This document shows positions 16,347 through 24,249 of a DNA stretch of 50,627 nucleotides, piece after piece. Numbering within the stretch: the first letter of the stretch is position 1; each line of letters opens with the position of its first letter. Both the position numbers and the translations under genes were made by a program. Below the pieces are notes generated by a model. That model saw only the letters and a program-made list of their open reading frames with translations, did not search any database and was not told the origin of the DNA. Source of the stretch: CAMLDH01 sp966250375 (lineage in GTDB: Bacteria > Pseudomonadota > Gammaproteobacteria > Burkholderiales > Burkholderiaceae_D); NCBI GenBank assembly GCA_966250375.1, contig CBINHE010000021.1:1-50627 (forward strand), read 5' to 3'.

Positions 16347-17073
16347 ATGATGGCACAGCTACAACTGATTAAAGGCACGGTCAGCGAACTTCAAATCGCC
16401 AAGGGCTACGAGGACTTTGTATTTTCATCGGAAGGCAAGACCGCTGTGGGTGTTGCGGCTGTCGAAGCCGTAGCGATGGGGCAACTTTTTTTAACTCCAC
16501 CGTGTTAGCCAGCTCCAGCGGCGGTGCCGAGATCAGAATGGAGTACTTCACCTGCATGGTCGATGGCCAACGCGTGGCGGGGCGTTTTCATAAGGTCGGG
16601 TTTGCGGATGGCGAGAATGTGGAGTTTGTCGGTGAAATGTCTGGAAACACGTTTGCCGCAATGGCGGCGCGAAGTTTAAAGCAACGATTGATTTGGATGC
16701 TGCCGTATCACGAACGAGGAGAGCTTGCACATCGGAGCAGCAACCGGAAATGGTCATTGCTTACATCAGGCATAGGAGCAGGACTATTTTGTGGATTCAT
16801 GCTGTGGAATGGAGCGTGGGACGTTAATGAGCCTTTGTGGCTTTTTCCGACTGTAGTTGGCTTCTTTTTTATCATTTGTCTCGGCGTTAACATCTTCGCT
16901 CGTTCCTTTTTCACCCGCTATGGCTACGCGGCTACGCCGATCCTCGAAGCTTTTGGTTTCGCCAACCCCGCGAAACAGATCTGTACAAGATCGACTGCGC
17001 AGCGCGAAAGAAAATCGAGCAAGCCACAGATAAAAGAGCTCCGCTGACAGAGCTATGGACGTTCAGGTATTGA
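16347..17073 (+). pseudogene. Family A immunity-like gene, copy 2, two frameshifts
   Basis: Begins ATG ATG GCA CAG CTA like copy 1 and follows the effector-tail remnant with the same spacing as A1 follows the effector. The first frameshift is at a run of seven T (16486-16492), where copy 1 reads ATC TTT AAT; the frame then stops at a TAG near 16504. A second lies near 16971, where one G appears lost (GCGAAACAGAT instead of GCG GAA ACA GAT). If both are corrected, the protein matches copy 1 along its whole length, with the two hydrophobic helices (GIGAGLFCGFMLW and LFPTVVGFFFIICLGVNIF) and an end at TGA 17071-17073. The middle frame alone is open from 16502 to 17047. The T run could in principle vary in length by slippage, but the second lesion argues for decay. 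Confidence 0.8.
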
Positions 17074-17111
17074 TCGGCCTACCGTGGACTTCACAGAGCA
17101 TGAAAGAAGAC

Positions 17112-17138
17112 TTGCTATTCGTAGTTAATTTTTATAAT
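17112..17138 (+). promoter_or_regulatory. Possible promoter of the rhomboid fusion gene
   Basis: TTGCTA (17112-17117), a 15-base spacer and TATAAT (17133-17138) lie just before the preferred ATG at 17148. The spacer is short and the resulting leader would be almost absent, so this is tentative. Confidence 0.35.
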
Positions 17139-17147
17139 GAGATTTTC

Positions 17148-19133
17148 ATGAACAATCAAGAACAACAACAAACGACAGAGCCAACAAAAAGTACGCAATG
17201 GACTAGCCTTGCAATTTTGCTCATCAACGTAGCGGTTTATCTGGTGCTGTTAATACGAGGTGTGAATTGGCTGAACCCTGAAGCAAAAGAGTTACTACGA
17301 TGGGGCGCGAATTTCGCACCCTTCACGTTAACCGGCGAAACTTGGCGTCTTTTCTCCAGCATGTTTCTGCATGCTGGCATTCTGCATCTCGTAGCCAACA
17401 TGTACATGTTGATCGTCTTGGGCAGCTTCACCGAACGCCGATACGGCTCCGTTCGCTTTGCTGTGCTCTATTTGCTGTCTGGGCTGGGTGGAGGCGTTCT
17501 CAGTGCGCTTTGGTTTGGCTACCACAAAGTTAATACGGCTAGTCTTATGATGGGTAGCTTTGTTCAAGTCCACGAATTGAGTCCCGCTGTGAGCGTGGGT
17601 GCTTCAGGGGCGATCATGGGACTGGCAGGGGCATCTTTTGTTGCCAGACTGGTCGGCGAGAGAAACTACGATGCTTCAGGCAAGGATTCGGAATTCAAGG
17701 CTATCTTACAAGTGATCATTCTGAACCTTGTCATCGGTTTCATGGTGAAAGGCATTGACCAAGCGGCCCATATCGGAGGATTGCTGACAGGAGTTCTGAC
17801 TGGCTTTCTTCTTATTGGTAATCACCAAGCAGCGCAATCAAAATTTAAGCAATGGGGCTATCCCTTCTTATTGGCCTGTCTGGGAACCTTTGCAAGTTTA
17901 GGGATTGCTTCACATGCACAAAGCGATGAACTCATTGAATTCCGTCAACAGCTAAAGGCAGAACAGGCAGAATCCGATAAAGAGATTGAAGCCGAGAACC
18001 GCAAACTTGAGGCGGTGAAGCTTAAGGCGCTTGAGGATGCGGCGCATGAGGCAGAACTAAAAGCATTGCCTCCTCCTGTGGAGGAAAACATCGCTCGGGG
18101 GACCGTAGTAAAGGTCGGTCAAGGGCCGGATGATATGGCGTTGAGCCCAGACGGGAAACGTCTTTATGTCACTAACGGATTAGACAATTCTGTGTCTGTT
18201 CTTGATCTGGAGCGCAAAGCTTTAGACCGTACGATTAACAAAGGGAATACCGTTACTGGCGATGATCGGTGCCCACCTCCAGATAACGTTTGCGGGAGAC
18301 GAGGTGCCGCAGGCATTGCAATTAGCCCCGATGAACGCTATGCCTACGTAACTGCATTACAAAAAGATGCTCTTTCAGTTATAGATTTAACGAACAACCA
18401 GATTTTGCGCACCATTAAACTTGGGCGAGCTCCGCGTGACGTTCGGCTGTCTACCAAAGGCGATATTGGGTATGTCATTAATGCAGCAGATGACTCCGTT
18501 TCCTTCGTCGATCTTATGAAAGGAGTCGCTATCGGAGATGCCCTACGTATGCCGGGATACGGTACAGGTTTCTACTCTTCGTCTAATCCTCTATTGCTTT
18601 TGCTCTCCAATGACAATAAGCGCTTGTATGTTAAAACTAACGAAACAAGCAATATAGTTGTTTTTGATATAGAACAGCGCAAAGAGATCAACAGTGTTGA
18701 ATTGCCGGGTCACTTGATGACGGCGGTCGAACCTCAACAAGGTCAACCACTTTGGCTTTCGAGTAACAGTGCCATTGTGAGAGTGGACCCCAATTCGTTG
18801 GAGACACAGCAGAAGCTACATCGGAGCTATAGCATCTGCAAACGAGAAATGTATCCTATTGCGTCAACCATGAATGCAAATGGAAGCCTGTTTGCTTTCG
18901 CGAGTAGCGACAAAAAACAGGTGTATGTCGTTAAGGTAGCAACCGGGCGCACCATCGGAATTTATCCGACAGGCCAAAATCCCAGGAGACTCGCATTCTC
19001 TCGGGACGGAAAATATATATATGTGCTGAATGCGGACGATCAGAGCATCTCCATCCTTGATCGTTCCAAATCGTTGGATGTGAAAGCGCTTGTACAGGAG
19101 ACGGGTGAAATCCTTTGTCCACTTGAGGAATAA
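17148..19133 (+). CDS. Rhomboid-family protease fused to YVTN beta-propeller
   Basis: 661 residues from the ATG at 17148; in-frame ATGs at 17055 and 17100 are less likely because 17055 lies in the end of the A2 pseudogene. Residues ~17-245 form a rhomboid intramembrane serine protease core: TWRLFSSMF loop, HLVANMYML (His80, Asn84), catalytic Ser153 in VGASGAIMG and His208 in AAHIGGLL. A further hydrophobic segment (~238-254, FLLACLGTFASLGIASH) is followed by a charged coiled coil (~260-305, rich in E, K and A). From ~315 to the end come repeats such as PDDMALSPDGKRLYVTNGLDNSVSVLDL, typical of YVTN-type beta-propellers. With a cytoplasmic N-terminus and seven helices the propeller would be periplasmic (inference). 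Substrate unknown. It is downstream of the immunity array and of similar low G+C. Confidence 0.85.
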   Translation: MNNQEQQQTTEPTKSTQWTSLAILLINVAVYLVLLIRGVNWLNPEAKELLRWGANFAPFTLTGETWRLFSSMFLHAGILHLVANMYMLIVLGSFTERRYGSVRFAVLYLLSGLGGGVLSALWFGYHKVNTASLMMGSFVQVHELSPAVSVGASGAIMGLAGASFVARLVGERNYDASGKDSEFKAILQVIILNLVIGFMVKGIDQAAHIGGLLTGVLTGFLLIGNHQAAQSKFKQWGYPFLLACLGTFASLGIASHAQSDELIEFRQQLKAEQAESDKEIEAENRKLEAVKLKALEDAAHEAELKALPPPVEENIARGTVVKVGQGPDDMALSPDGKRLYVTNGLDNSVSVLDLERKALDRTINKGNTVTGDDRCPPPDNVCGRRGAAGIAISPDERYAYVTALQKDALSVIDLTNNQILRTIKLGRAPRDVRLSTKGDIGYVINAADDSVSFVDLMKGVAIGDALRMPGYGTGFYSSSNPLLLLLSNDNKRLYVKTNETSNIVVFDIEQRKEINSVELPGHLMTAVEPQQGQPLWLSSNSAIVRVDPNSLETQQKLHRSYSICKREMYPIASTMNANGSLFAFASSDKKQVYVVKVATGRTIGIYPTGQNPRRLAFSRDGKYIYVLNADDQSISILDRSKSLDVKALVQETGEILCPLEE

Positions 19134-19185
19134 TCATGTGCTATTACACGGAAGACGATTAGTTAAATAGGCAAAAACATAAACC

Positions 19186-20115
19186 ATGAATCATCCAGCG
19201 CATCCGCTAGTCGCAAATGAAAATCGCAGCCGAGCGAGCGATTCTGAGTCAAAACAGAATTCTCCTCCGCCTGACAAAATACAAGATAAGGCCGGTGACG
19301 ACAAACAACCTCGACGACCTTTTTCGTTTGGTGCCTTCGCAACCTCCGCACTGGCGATTATGGCGCTTGTCGGCGTGTTTCTGGCAGCGGCCGGGTATGG
19401 CGTCGCACTTTCTGTCGAAACAGAATTTGGCGTACCGCACGCGAGCATTTTTAAATCGAGCTTTGACTTGCTCTCGCTGTCAGTCTGGTTTGTGATATGG
19501 GCAACAAACAATTGCTCGGTTGCGCTTGAAAAAATATTCTCTTCATCCCCTTATTGGAACGCTGCCATTTTCATTTTTTTAATGGGATTGACAGTGTGGG
19601 TTGGCATTAACGGGTTGATGTGGATGCGTGATCGGTTTGTCGGTGAGGGGTTTCGCATAAAGAAAATACCCACATTCGCAAATAAAAGTAGCGCTAGGTC
19701 ATTTGTCGCCTTTTCCATGGTGTTCGGCTTTACCGCAAGCTTGGGTGCATTGGTTGGCATGCCTCTGTTACTGGTGTTCGTGCTGATCATATCGGCCTTG
19801 TTTGGCATCGTTCCGGCCATGAGTCTTTTCGCCGGCGTCGATCATATTCAGAAAGACGTCATTCGCCCGGAGCATTGCCTTCCTCTTGCCTCAAGAAAGG
19901 AGAGATTGAGACAACTGGACAGTAAGCCAAAGAGCAGCACGCAAAAAGAGCGCTTCGCGACCTGCGTAAAAATAGTGGAGGGTGACAAAACGATTGCGAA
20001 AGGCAGAGTGGTTTTTAGTACGACAGAAAATATCGTCTTATATGATCCCGATACTGGAAAAGTAGTGCGCGAGTCCATATCCGGGCGAACAATCGACGTT
20101 GTGTCGCAGCTTTAA
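19186..20115 (+). CDS. Unknown multi-pass membrane protein
   Basis: 309 residues with no family recognised. Residues 1-45 are polar and proline/lysine-rich. Four hydrophobic segments follow: about 50-75 (ATSALAIMALVGVFLAAAGYGVAL), 95-108, 122-145 (WNAAIFIFLMGLTVWVGINGLM) and 175-215 (two adjacent, FVAFSMVFGFTASLGALVGMPLLLVFVLIISALFG split by a short turn). A C-terminal soluble domain of ~95 residues contains CVKIVEGDKTIAKGRVV and DPDTGKVVRE, which looks beta-rich. It lies 52 bases after the rhomboid fusion and 25 before the next gene, in the T6SS cargo island. It could be another immunity or accessory membrane protein, but nothing in the sequence decides this. Confidence 0.7.
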   Translation: MNHPAHPLVANENRSRASDSESKQNSPPPDKIQDKAGDDKQPRRPFSFGAFATSALAIMALVGVFLAAAGYGVALSVETEFGVPHASIFKSSFDLLSLSVWFVIWATNNCSVALEKIFSSSPYWNAAIFIFLMGLTVWVGINGLMWMRDRFVGEGFRIKKIPTFANKSSARSFVAFSMVFGFTASLGALVGMPLLLVFVLIISALFGIVPAMSLFAGVDHIQKDVIRPEHCLPLASRKERLRQLDSKPKSSTQKERFATCVKIVEGDKTIAKGRVVFSTTENIVLYDPDTGKVVRESISGRTIDVVSQL

Positions 20116-20140
20116 ATCGCTTTAAAGGATTCGTTTTTTC

Positions 20141-21577
20141 ATGCTGCTCAAACTTTTTGTATTCGTGGTGGTTGGCGTGTTATGGACGGCCATCCTGTGG
20201 TTCGGCCTCCACCCTGACTTCAGTCAATGGTCAAACATAGGTCTGATCATTGGTCATGCACTACCGCCCGTTTCCATCTGGTGCTCCTGGCTCTTCTGGC
20301 GCAGCTGGACAAAGCGCAACAAGATCAGGCTGGACGAGGCCCGCAAACAAAAAAACACCGCCGAAAGCAAGGCCGCGCTTGAAGATGCGCGCAACCGGCA
20401 GCAAGCCGAATTGCAGCAGCGCCGCTTTGCCTGCGATTGCCGGATTGTTGCCATCAGCAATCTGGTGGTGAACGATAAGTTGGAGCTGTCGGCAACCGGG
20501 CAAGTGCTGTTCCAGACCACGACCGCCGATGAAGCCAAGGCGGCTCATGCCAGCGACAACCTGCTGGAAGGGCTGGAGACGGCCGTCACGGATGCTTTGC
20601 GCCATGTCTATGCGAAATGCGCGGCGGCAGCCGTGCTGCCGCTTTATATTGTCTCGCCGCCGGATACATCCATTGCGGAAGTCTATGCACGGATACGCGC
20701 GATTCATAACCGCTTGGTCGCAGATTTGGCCTTGCCAATTGCGTTGAAAAACGACGTTCCGGCGATACGCGTTCTGCCACAGGGAAAGACCGCGACCAAT
20801 GCGGTGATCGATCTGTTCGAGACTATCCCCAATTTTCCGGGCGCGGTTATTCTTGCTTTTGACTCCCCTTTGCTGGCTAGCCTTGCAGACCAAGAGCCGA
20901 CACGCAAGGGCAAACCCAGTCATGGCGCATTCGCACTGCTGATGACGCATACTGAACTACCCGCTTTTCTGAAAATGCTTGCCGAAGCGCCGAGCGCCGA
21001 TACGCCAAAGGAATGGATAACCTCTGCGGACATGGGCAAACAGGTGCCCGAACAGCTGGCGCTTTTGCATGCATTACCCGCGCCGTTGGTGAAGGGTTTA
21101 GGTAGCCTTCCTGTTTTGGCGCGTGTTCACAAAACTGCATCCATCCAGCACGCCGCGCCAGGGGTATCGAAACTGACGCTCTTGGCGAAAACGCTAATCG
21201 AGCGAGGACAAATCAATGCCGGCATGGCTGATCTCCCGCAAATTAGCGGCGAAGTTGATGCGCCACCGACAGACAAGCTGGCGCCAACGTGCGCGTGGCT
21301 GGTGCACAATGCAGGCACTGCAGACTGTTCCGGTTCCAATCTGTCCGCTGTTATGACGGCACTAAGCTATTTCGGCATCGATATGCATCCGTTCAAGACG
21401 GCGACCAATAGTGTGCAGCAGATTGGCGATCTGAACCTCGCAACGTCGTTAGCCATGTTGGCCTTGACGCTGGCGCAGTCAGCAGCGCAGAAGGGGCCGG
21501 TCATGTGTGCAGAATTTTCGCAGCCGGATGGGTTGACAGTAGGATTTGTTGTTCCTTCCGCCGTGACAGCCGGTTAA
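20141..21577 (+). CDS. Unknown membrane-anchored protein of T6SS cargo island
   Basis: 478 residues. Two N-terminal hydrophobic helices (about 4-24 and 33-52) are followed by a strongly charged coiled-coil stretch (RKQKNTAESKAALEDARNR) and a large soluble domain. The end of the protein, CSGSNLSAVMTALSYFGID to GPVMCAEFSQPDGLTVGFVV, has a flavour of the thiolase / ketoacyl-synthase fold, but the catalytic residues cannot be assigned and the resemblance may be superficial. Proteins of this kind are found beside PAAR or vgrG genes in Burkholderiales (general recollection, not checked). G+C is higher again here than in the immunity array. The PAAR gene follows after 68 bases. Function unknown. Confidence 0.75.
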   Translation: MLLKLFVFVVVGVLWTAILWFGLHPDFSQWSNIGLIIGHALPPVSIWCSWLFWRSWTKRNKIRLDEARKQKNTAESKAALEDARNRQQAELQQRRFACDCRIVAISNLVVNDKLELSATGQVLFQTTTADEAKAAHASDNLLEGLETAVTDALRHVYAKCAAAAVLPLYIVSPPDTSIAEVYARIRAIHNRLVADLALPIALKNDVPAIRVLPQGKTATNAVIDLFETIPNFPGAVILAFDSPLLASLADQEPTRKGKPSHGAFALLMTHTELPAFLKMLAEAPSADTPKEWITSADMGKQVPEQLALLHALPAPLVKGLGSLPVLARVHKTASIQHAAPGVSKLTLLAKTLIERGQINAGMADLPQISGEVDAPPTDKLAPTCAWLVHNAGTADCSGSNLSAVMTALSYFGIDMHPFKTATNSVQQIGDLNLATSLAMLALTLAQSAAQKGPVMCAEFSQPDGLTVGFVVPSAVTAG

Positions 21578-21645
21578 AGCGCGTTGCGCGAAACTGCAAG
21601 CGGCCTCCCTGACATGATCAAACTTTTTAACGGCGGAGAAATATT

Positions 21646-21909
21646 GTGCCTGGAATTATTCGATTGGGTGACCCGACCAGCCATGGCGGAAAGGTGGTTT
21701 CCGCTTCCGGCAATTTCACAGTCATGGGAGTCAAGGTGGCGCGCAAGGGCGATTCCTGCACTTGTCCGCTGCCCGGCCATACCAACTGCGTGATTGTCGA
21801 AGGCGATCCGACACACCGCATCGGCGGCATCGAAGTTGCCTACGAAGGTCACAAATTGAGTTGCGGCGCTGCGTTGATTTCGACTGTTCAGAATTTTAGA
21901 AAAGGCTGA
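21646..21909 (+). CDS. PAAR-domain T6SS tip protein
   Basis: 87 residues that form the conical tip capping the VgrG trimer. Seen: MPGIIRLGDPTSHGGKV at the N-terminus, GVKVARKGDSCTCP, and GDPTHRIGGIEVAYEGHKLSCGAALIST, the standard PAAR pattern with metal-binding His and Cys residues. Translation starts at a GTG with GGCGGAGAA upstream. It is a bare PAAR protein without extra toxin domain, so any cargo would be carried on a partner such as the next gene. It belongs with the vgrG 11 kb upstream as tip and spike of the same island. Confidence 0.93.
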   Translation: MPGIIRLGDPTSHGGKVVSASGNFTVMGVKVARKGDSCTCPLPGHTNCVIVEGDPTHRIGGIEVAYEGHKLSCGAALISTVQNFRKG

Positions 21910-21916
21910 ATCTGCA

Positions 21917-22228
21917 ATGATCACTTTCTCAGAAAAGGCGGCTGTAACGCTGCCCGTCATGCCCTCGGAAGAACTTGGCCGTCGCGCCACGGTCACCAGA
22001 TTGGCGCCAGTGATAGCCGTTTCCATCGTCACTTATTTGAATGGCTTGCCCTATCCGGTGCAGTATCGCAATCAAGACGCGATCGCTGGCTGGCAGCGCG
22101 AACTTGGCATGAGCGAGACAAGCCGGAAATTTTGGCAATGCACGGCGCAACCGGGGTTCACTTGCCAGAATGCGGCGGACGCCTTCGAGCATTTGTTTGG
22201 TGCGCTGATCCAGCCAAAGGATCCTTGA
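21917..22228 (+). CDS. Small unknown protein downstream of PAAR
   Basis: 103 residues starting seven bases after the PAAR stop, so it is translationally close to it. It contains one moderately hydrophobic stretch (RLAPVIAVSIVTYLNGLPYPVQ, residues ~28-49, written here with its neighbouring polar residues), two cysteines (WQCTAQPGFTCQNAADAF) and no signal peptide. No family recognised. Position suggests a PAAR-linked partner, adaptor or small effector; none of these can be shown from sequence. Confidence 0.65.
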   Translation: MITFSEKAAVTLPVMPSEELGRRATVTRLAPVIAVSIVTYLNGLPYPVQYRNQDAIAGWQRELGMSETSRKFWQCTAQPGFTCQNAADAFEHLFGALIQPKDP

Positions 22229-22296
22229 TTTCGTGATACTGGATTCGGAGGGAACTACAGCCTGATCCCATCTTGTGGGCTATTGAAATAAATCAA

Positions 22297-22782
22297 CTAT
22301 TCCGCCAGCAGCTTTTCGATATCGCCCATCAGTTCTTTCGGGTCGGTTTGCGGTGCATAGCGCTTGTACACTGAGCCGTCTTTCTTCACCAGAAACTTGG
22401 TGAAATTCCATTTGATCGCCTGGCTGCCCAAGAGACCCGGCGCTTCACTCTTCAAATGCTTGAACAGGGGATGTGCGTCGCCGCCATTGACATCGATCTT
22501 GGCAAACAGTGGGAACGTCACGCCGTAATTTTGCTCGCAGAACGCGCCGATTTCATCCGCGCTTCCGGGCTCTTGCTGGCCGAACTGGTTGCACGGAAAG
22601 CCCAGTACTTCCACGCCCTTGTCCTTGAATTGCCGATACACCGTTTCGAGGCCCTTGTATTGCGGCGTGAAGCCGCAATTGCTGGCAGTGTTGACGATCA
22701 GCAGCACCTTGCCTTTGTGTTGGGTCAGATCGACCGGCGCGCCGTTCAAGCTGTCTGCCTTGAAGTCGTAAATATTCGTCAT
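22297..22782 (-). CDS. Glutathione peroxidase family protein
   Basis: Thiol peroxidase that reduces hydroperoxides with thioredoxin or glutathione in the cytoplasm. 161 residues, the usual length. The catalytic cysteine is Cys36 in VNTASNCGFTPQY (cysteine type, not selenocysteine), with LGFPCNQFGQQEPG and the WNFTKFLV segment carrying the active-site Trp and Asn. It marks the return to core genes after the T6SS island, in opposite orientation. Two other oxidative-stress genes in the window are oxyR and a peroxiredoxin, but not nearby. Confidence 0.93.
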   Translation of the reverse strand: MTNIYDFKADSLNGAPVDLTQHKGKVLLIVNTASNCGFTPQYKGLETVYRQFKDKGVEVLGFPCNQFGQQEPGSADEIGAFCEQNYGVTFPLFAKIDVNGGDAHPLFKHLKSEAPGLLGSQAIKWNFTKFLVKKDGSVYKRYAPQTDPKELMGDIEKLLAE

Positions 22783-22823
22783 GGTTTTCGCTTATATCAA
22801 TAGGGAGGTATGAATGCGTAAAT

Positions 22824-23960
22824 TCAAACGATGCCCAAATGCTCGGTACCTTTGCTCAAGTCGCGGTCTTTCGCATCCTTGCTGCGCAATTTGATTGCCA
22901 AACGTAAATCATTGACCGAATCCGCGTTGCGCAGTGCATCTTCATATGAGATTTTATCCGCTTCATACAAATCGAACAGCGCCTGATCAAACGTTTGCAT
23001 GCCGAGTTCACGCGATTTTTTCATGATGTCCTTGATCTCATGCACATGGCCCTTGAAAATCAGGTCGGAAATGAGCGGTGAATTGAGCAATACTTCGACC
23101 GCGACGCAGCGTCCCTTGGTGTCGCGTAACGGCACCAGGCGCTGTGAAATCAGGCCTTTCAGATTCAGCGACAAGTCCATCAGTAATTGCGGGCGGCGTT
23201 CTTCCGGAAAGAAGTTGATGATGCGATCCAATGCCTGGTTTGCGCTGTTCGCATGCAAGGTCGCAAGACACAAGTGGCCGGTTTCGGCAAACGCAATCGC
23301 ATAATCCATCGTCTCGCGGTCGCGAATCTCGCCGATCTGGATCACGTCTGGCGCCTGGCGCAAGCTGTTTTTCAGCGCGGTGCCCCAGTCCTCCGTGTCG
23401 ACGCCGACTTCGCGCTGCGTGACGATGCAGTTGCGATGCGGATGGATGTATTCGACCGGGTCTTCGATCGTGATGATGTGACCGTAGCTGTTTTCGTTGC
23501 GATAGCCGACCATGGCGGCCAGCGTGGTCGATTTGCCGGAGCCGGTGGCGCCGACCATGATGACCAGTCCGCGCTTGGTCAGCGCGACTTCTTTCAGTAC
23601 TTCGGGGACTTTCAGGTCTTCCAGCTTGGGAATCGCGGTGGTGATGGTACGTAATACCATCCCGACCCGACCTTGCTGCACGAATGCCGACACGCGGAAG
23701 CGGCCCAGGCCGCCGGGGCTGATCGCGAAGTTGCATTCCTTGGTGGACTCGAACTCGGCCGCTTGCTTGTCGTTCATGATCGCGTGCGCCAACTCGGTGG
23801 TATGCGCAGGCAAGAGCGGCTGAGTCGATACCGGGGTCATCTTGCCGTCGATCTTGAACGCAGGTGGAAATTCCGCAGTGATGAAAAGATCGGAACCGTT
23901 CTTGCTGACCATCAGACGCAGCAAATCGTGCATGAATTTAGTGGCTTGATCGCGTTCCAT
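22824..23960 (-). CDS. pilU: Type IV pilus retraction ATPase PilU
   Basis: Cytoplasmic AAA-type ATPase that assists PilT in pulling back type IV pili during twitching. 378 residues. Visible: N-terminal PAS-like domain (DLLRLMVSKNGSDLFIT, PPAFKIDGKM), Walker A in GATGSGKSTTLAAM, ASP/Asp boxes and Walker B around DVIQIGEIRDRETMDYAI, and the His box TGHLCLATLHANSANQ. The C-terminus ends with AKDRDLSKGTEHLGIV, in keeping with PilU. It follows pilT on the same strand, but 289 bases of palindromic repeat lie between them. Start at 23960 has GGAA seven bases upstream. Confidence 0.95.
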   Translation of the reverse strand: MERDQATKFMHDLLRLMVSKNGSDLFITAEFPPAFKIDGKMTPVSTQPLLPAHTTELAHAIMNDKQAAEFESTKECNFAISPGGLGRFRVSAFVQQGRVGMVLRTITTAIPKLEDLKVPEVLKEVALTKRGLVIMVGATGSGKSTTLAAMVGYRNENSYGHIITIEDPVEYIHPHRNCIVTQREVGVDTEDWGTALKNSLRQAPDVIQIGEIRDRETMDYAIAFAETGHLCLATLHANSANQALDRIINFFPEERRPQLLMDLSLNLKGLISQRLVPLRDTKGRCVAVEVLLNSPLISDLIFKGHVHEIKDIMKKSRELGMQTFDQALFDLYEADKISYEDALRNADSVNDLRLAIKLRSKDAKDRDLSKGTEHLGIV

Positions 23961-23976
23961 GGGGATATTCCTAATA

Positions 23977-24246
23977 ATTGGGGGGACAGAGTTTGCGAGG
24001 CTAAGCAGGTAGGCAAAAGTTTTTTGACATTAATCTGCGATGCCTTTGAAATATGCAGGAAAACATTCAACGGGGACTGTGCGAGCTCCTTCCCCTTCAA
24101 GGGGAAGGCTGGGATGGGGAGGGGTTTTCATATCGCTGCTTTTTAACCCATCCCCACCCTAACCCTCTCCTTGAAAGGGAGGGAATTTCTTTGGTGGCCA
24201 AAAGTCTTTTGGCCACCTGCTTAGCCGAGTTACTCTGTCCCCCAAT
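23977..24246. repeat. Nested inverted-repeat element between pilT and pilU
   Basis: Outer arms of about 50 bases (23977-24028 and 24196-24246) are imperfect inverted repeats; ATTGGGGGGACAGAG and CTAAGCAGGT on the left match CTCTGTCCCCCAAT-like and ACCTGCTTAG sequences on the right. The right arm contains its own hairpin (GGCCAAAAGTCTTTTGGCC). Inside lie two hairpins facing each other, 24088-24108 and 24163-24183, of the type CCYTCYCCTT-AAGGGGARGG. The latter type recurs at 50595-50627. It fills nearly the whole pilT-pilU gap. Confidence 0.8.
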
Positions 24247-24249
24247 CAT

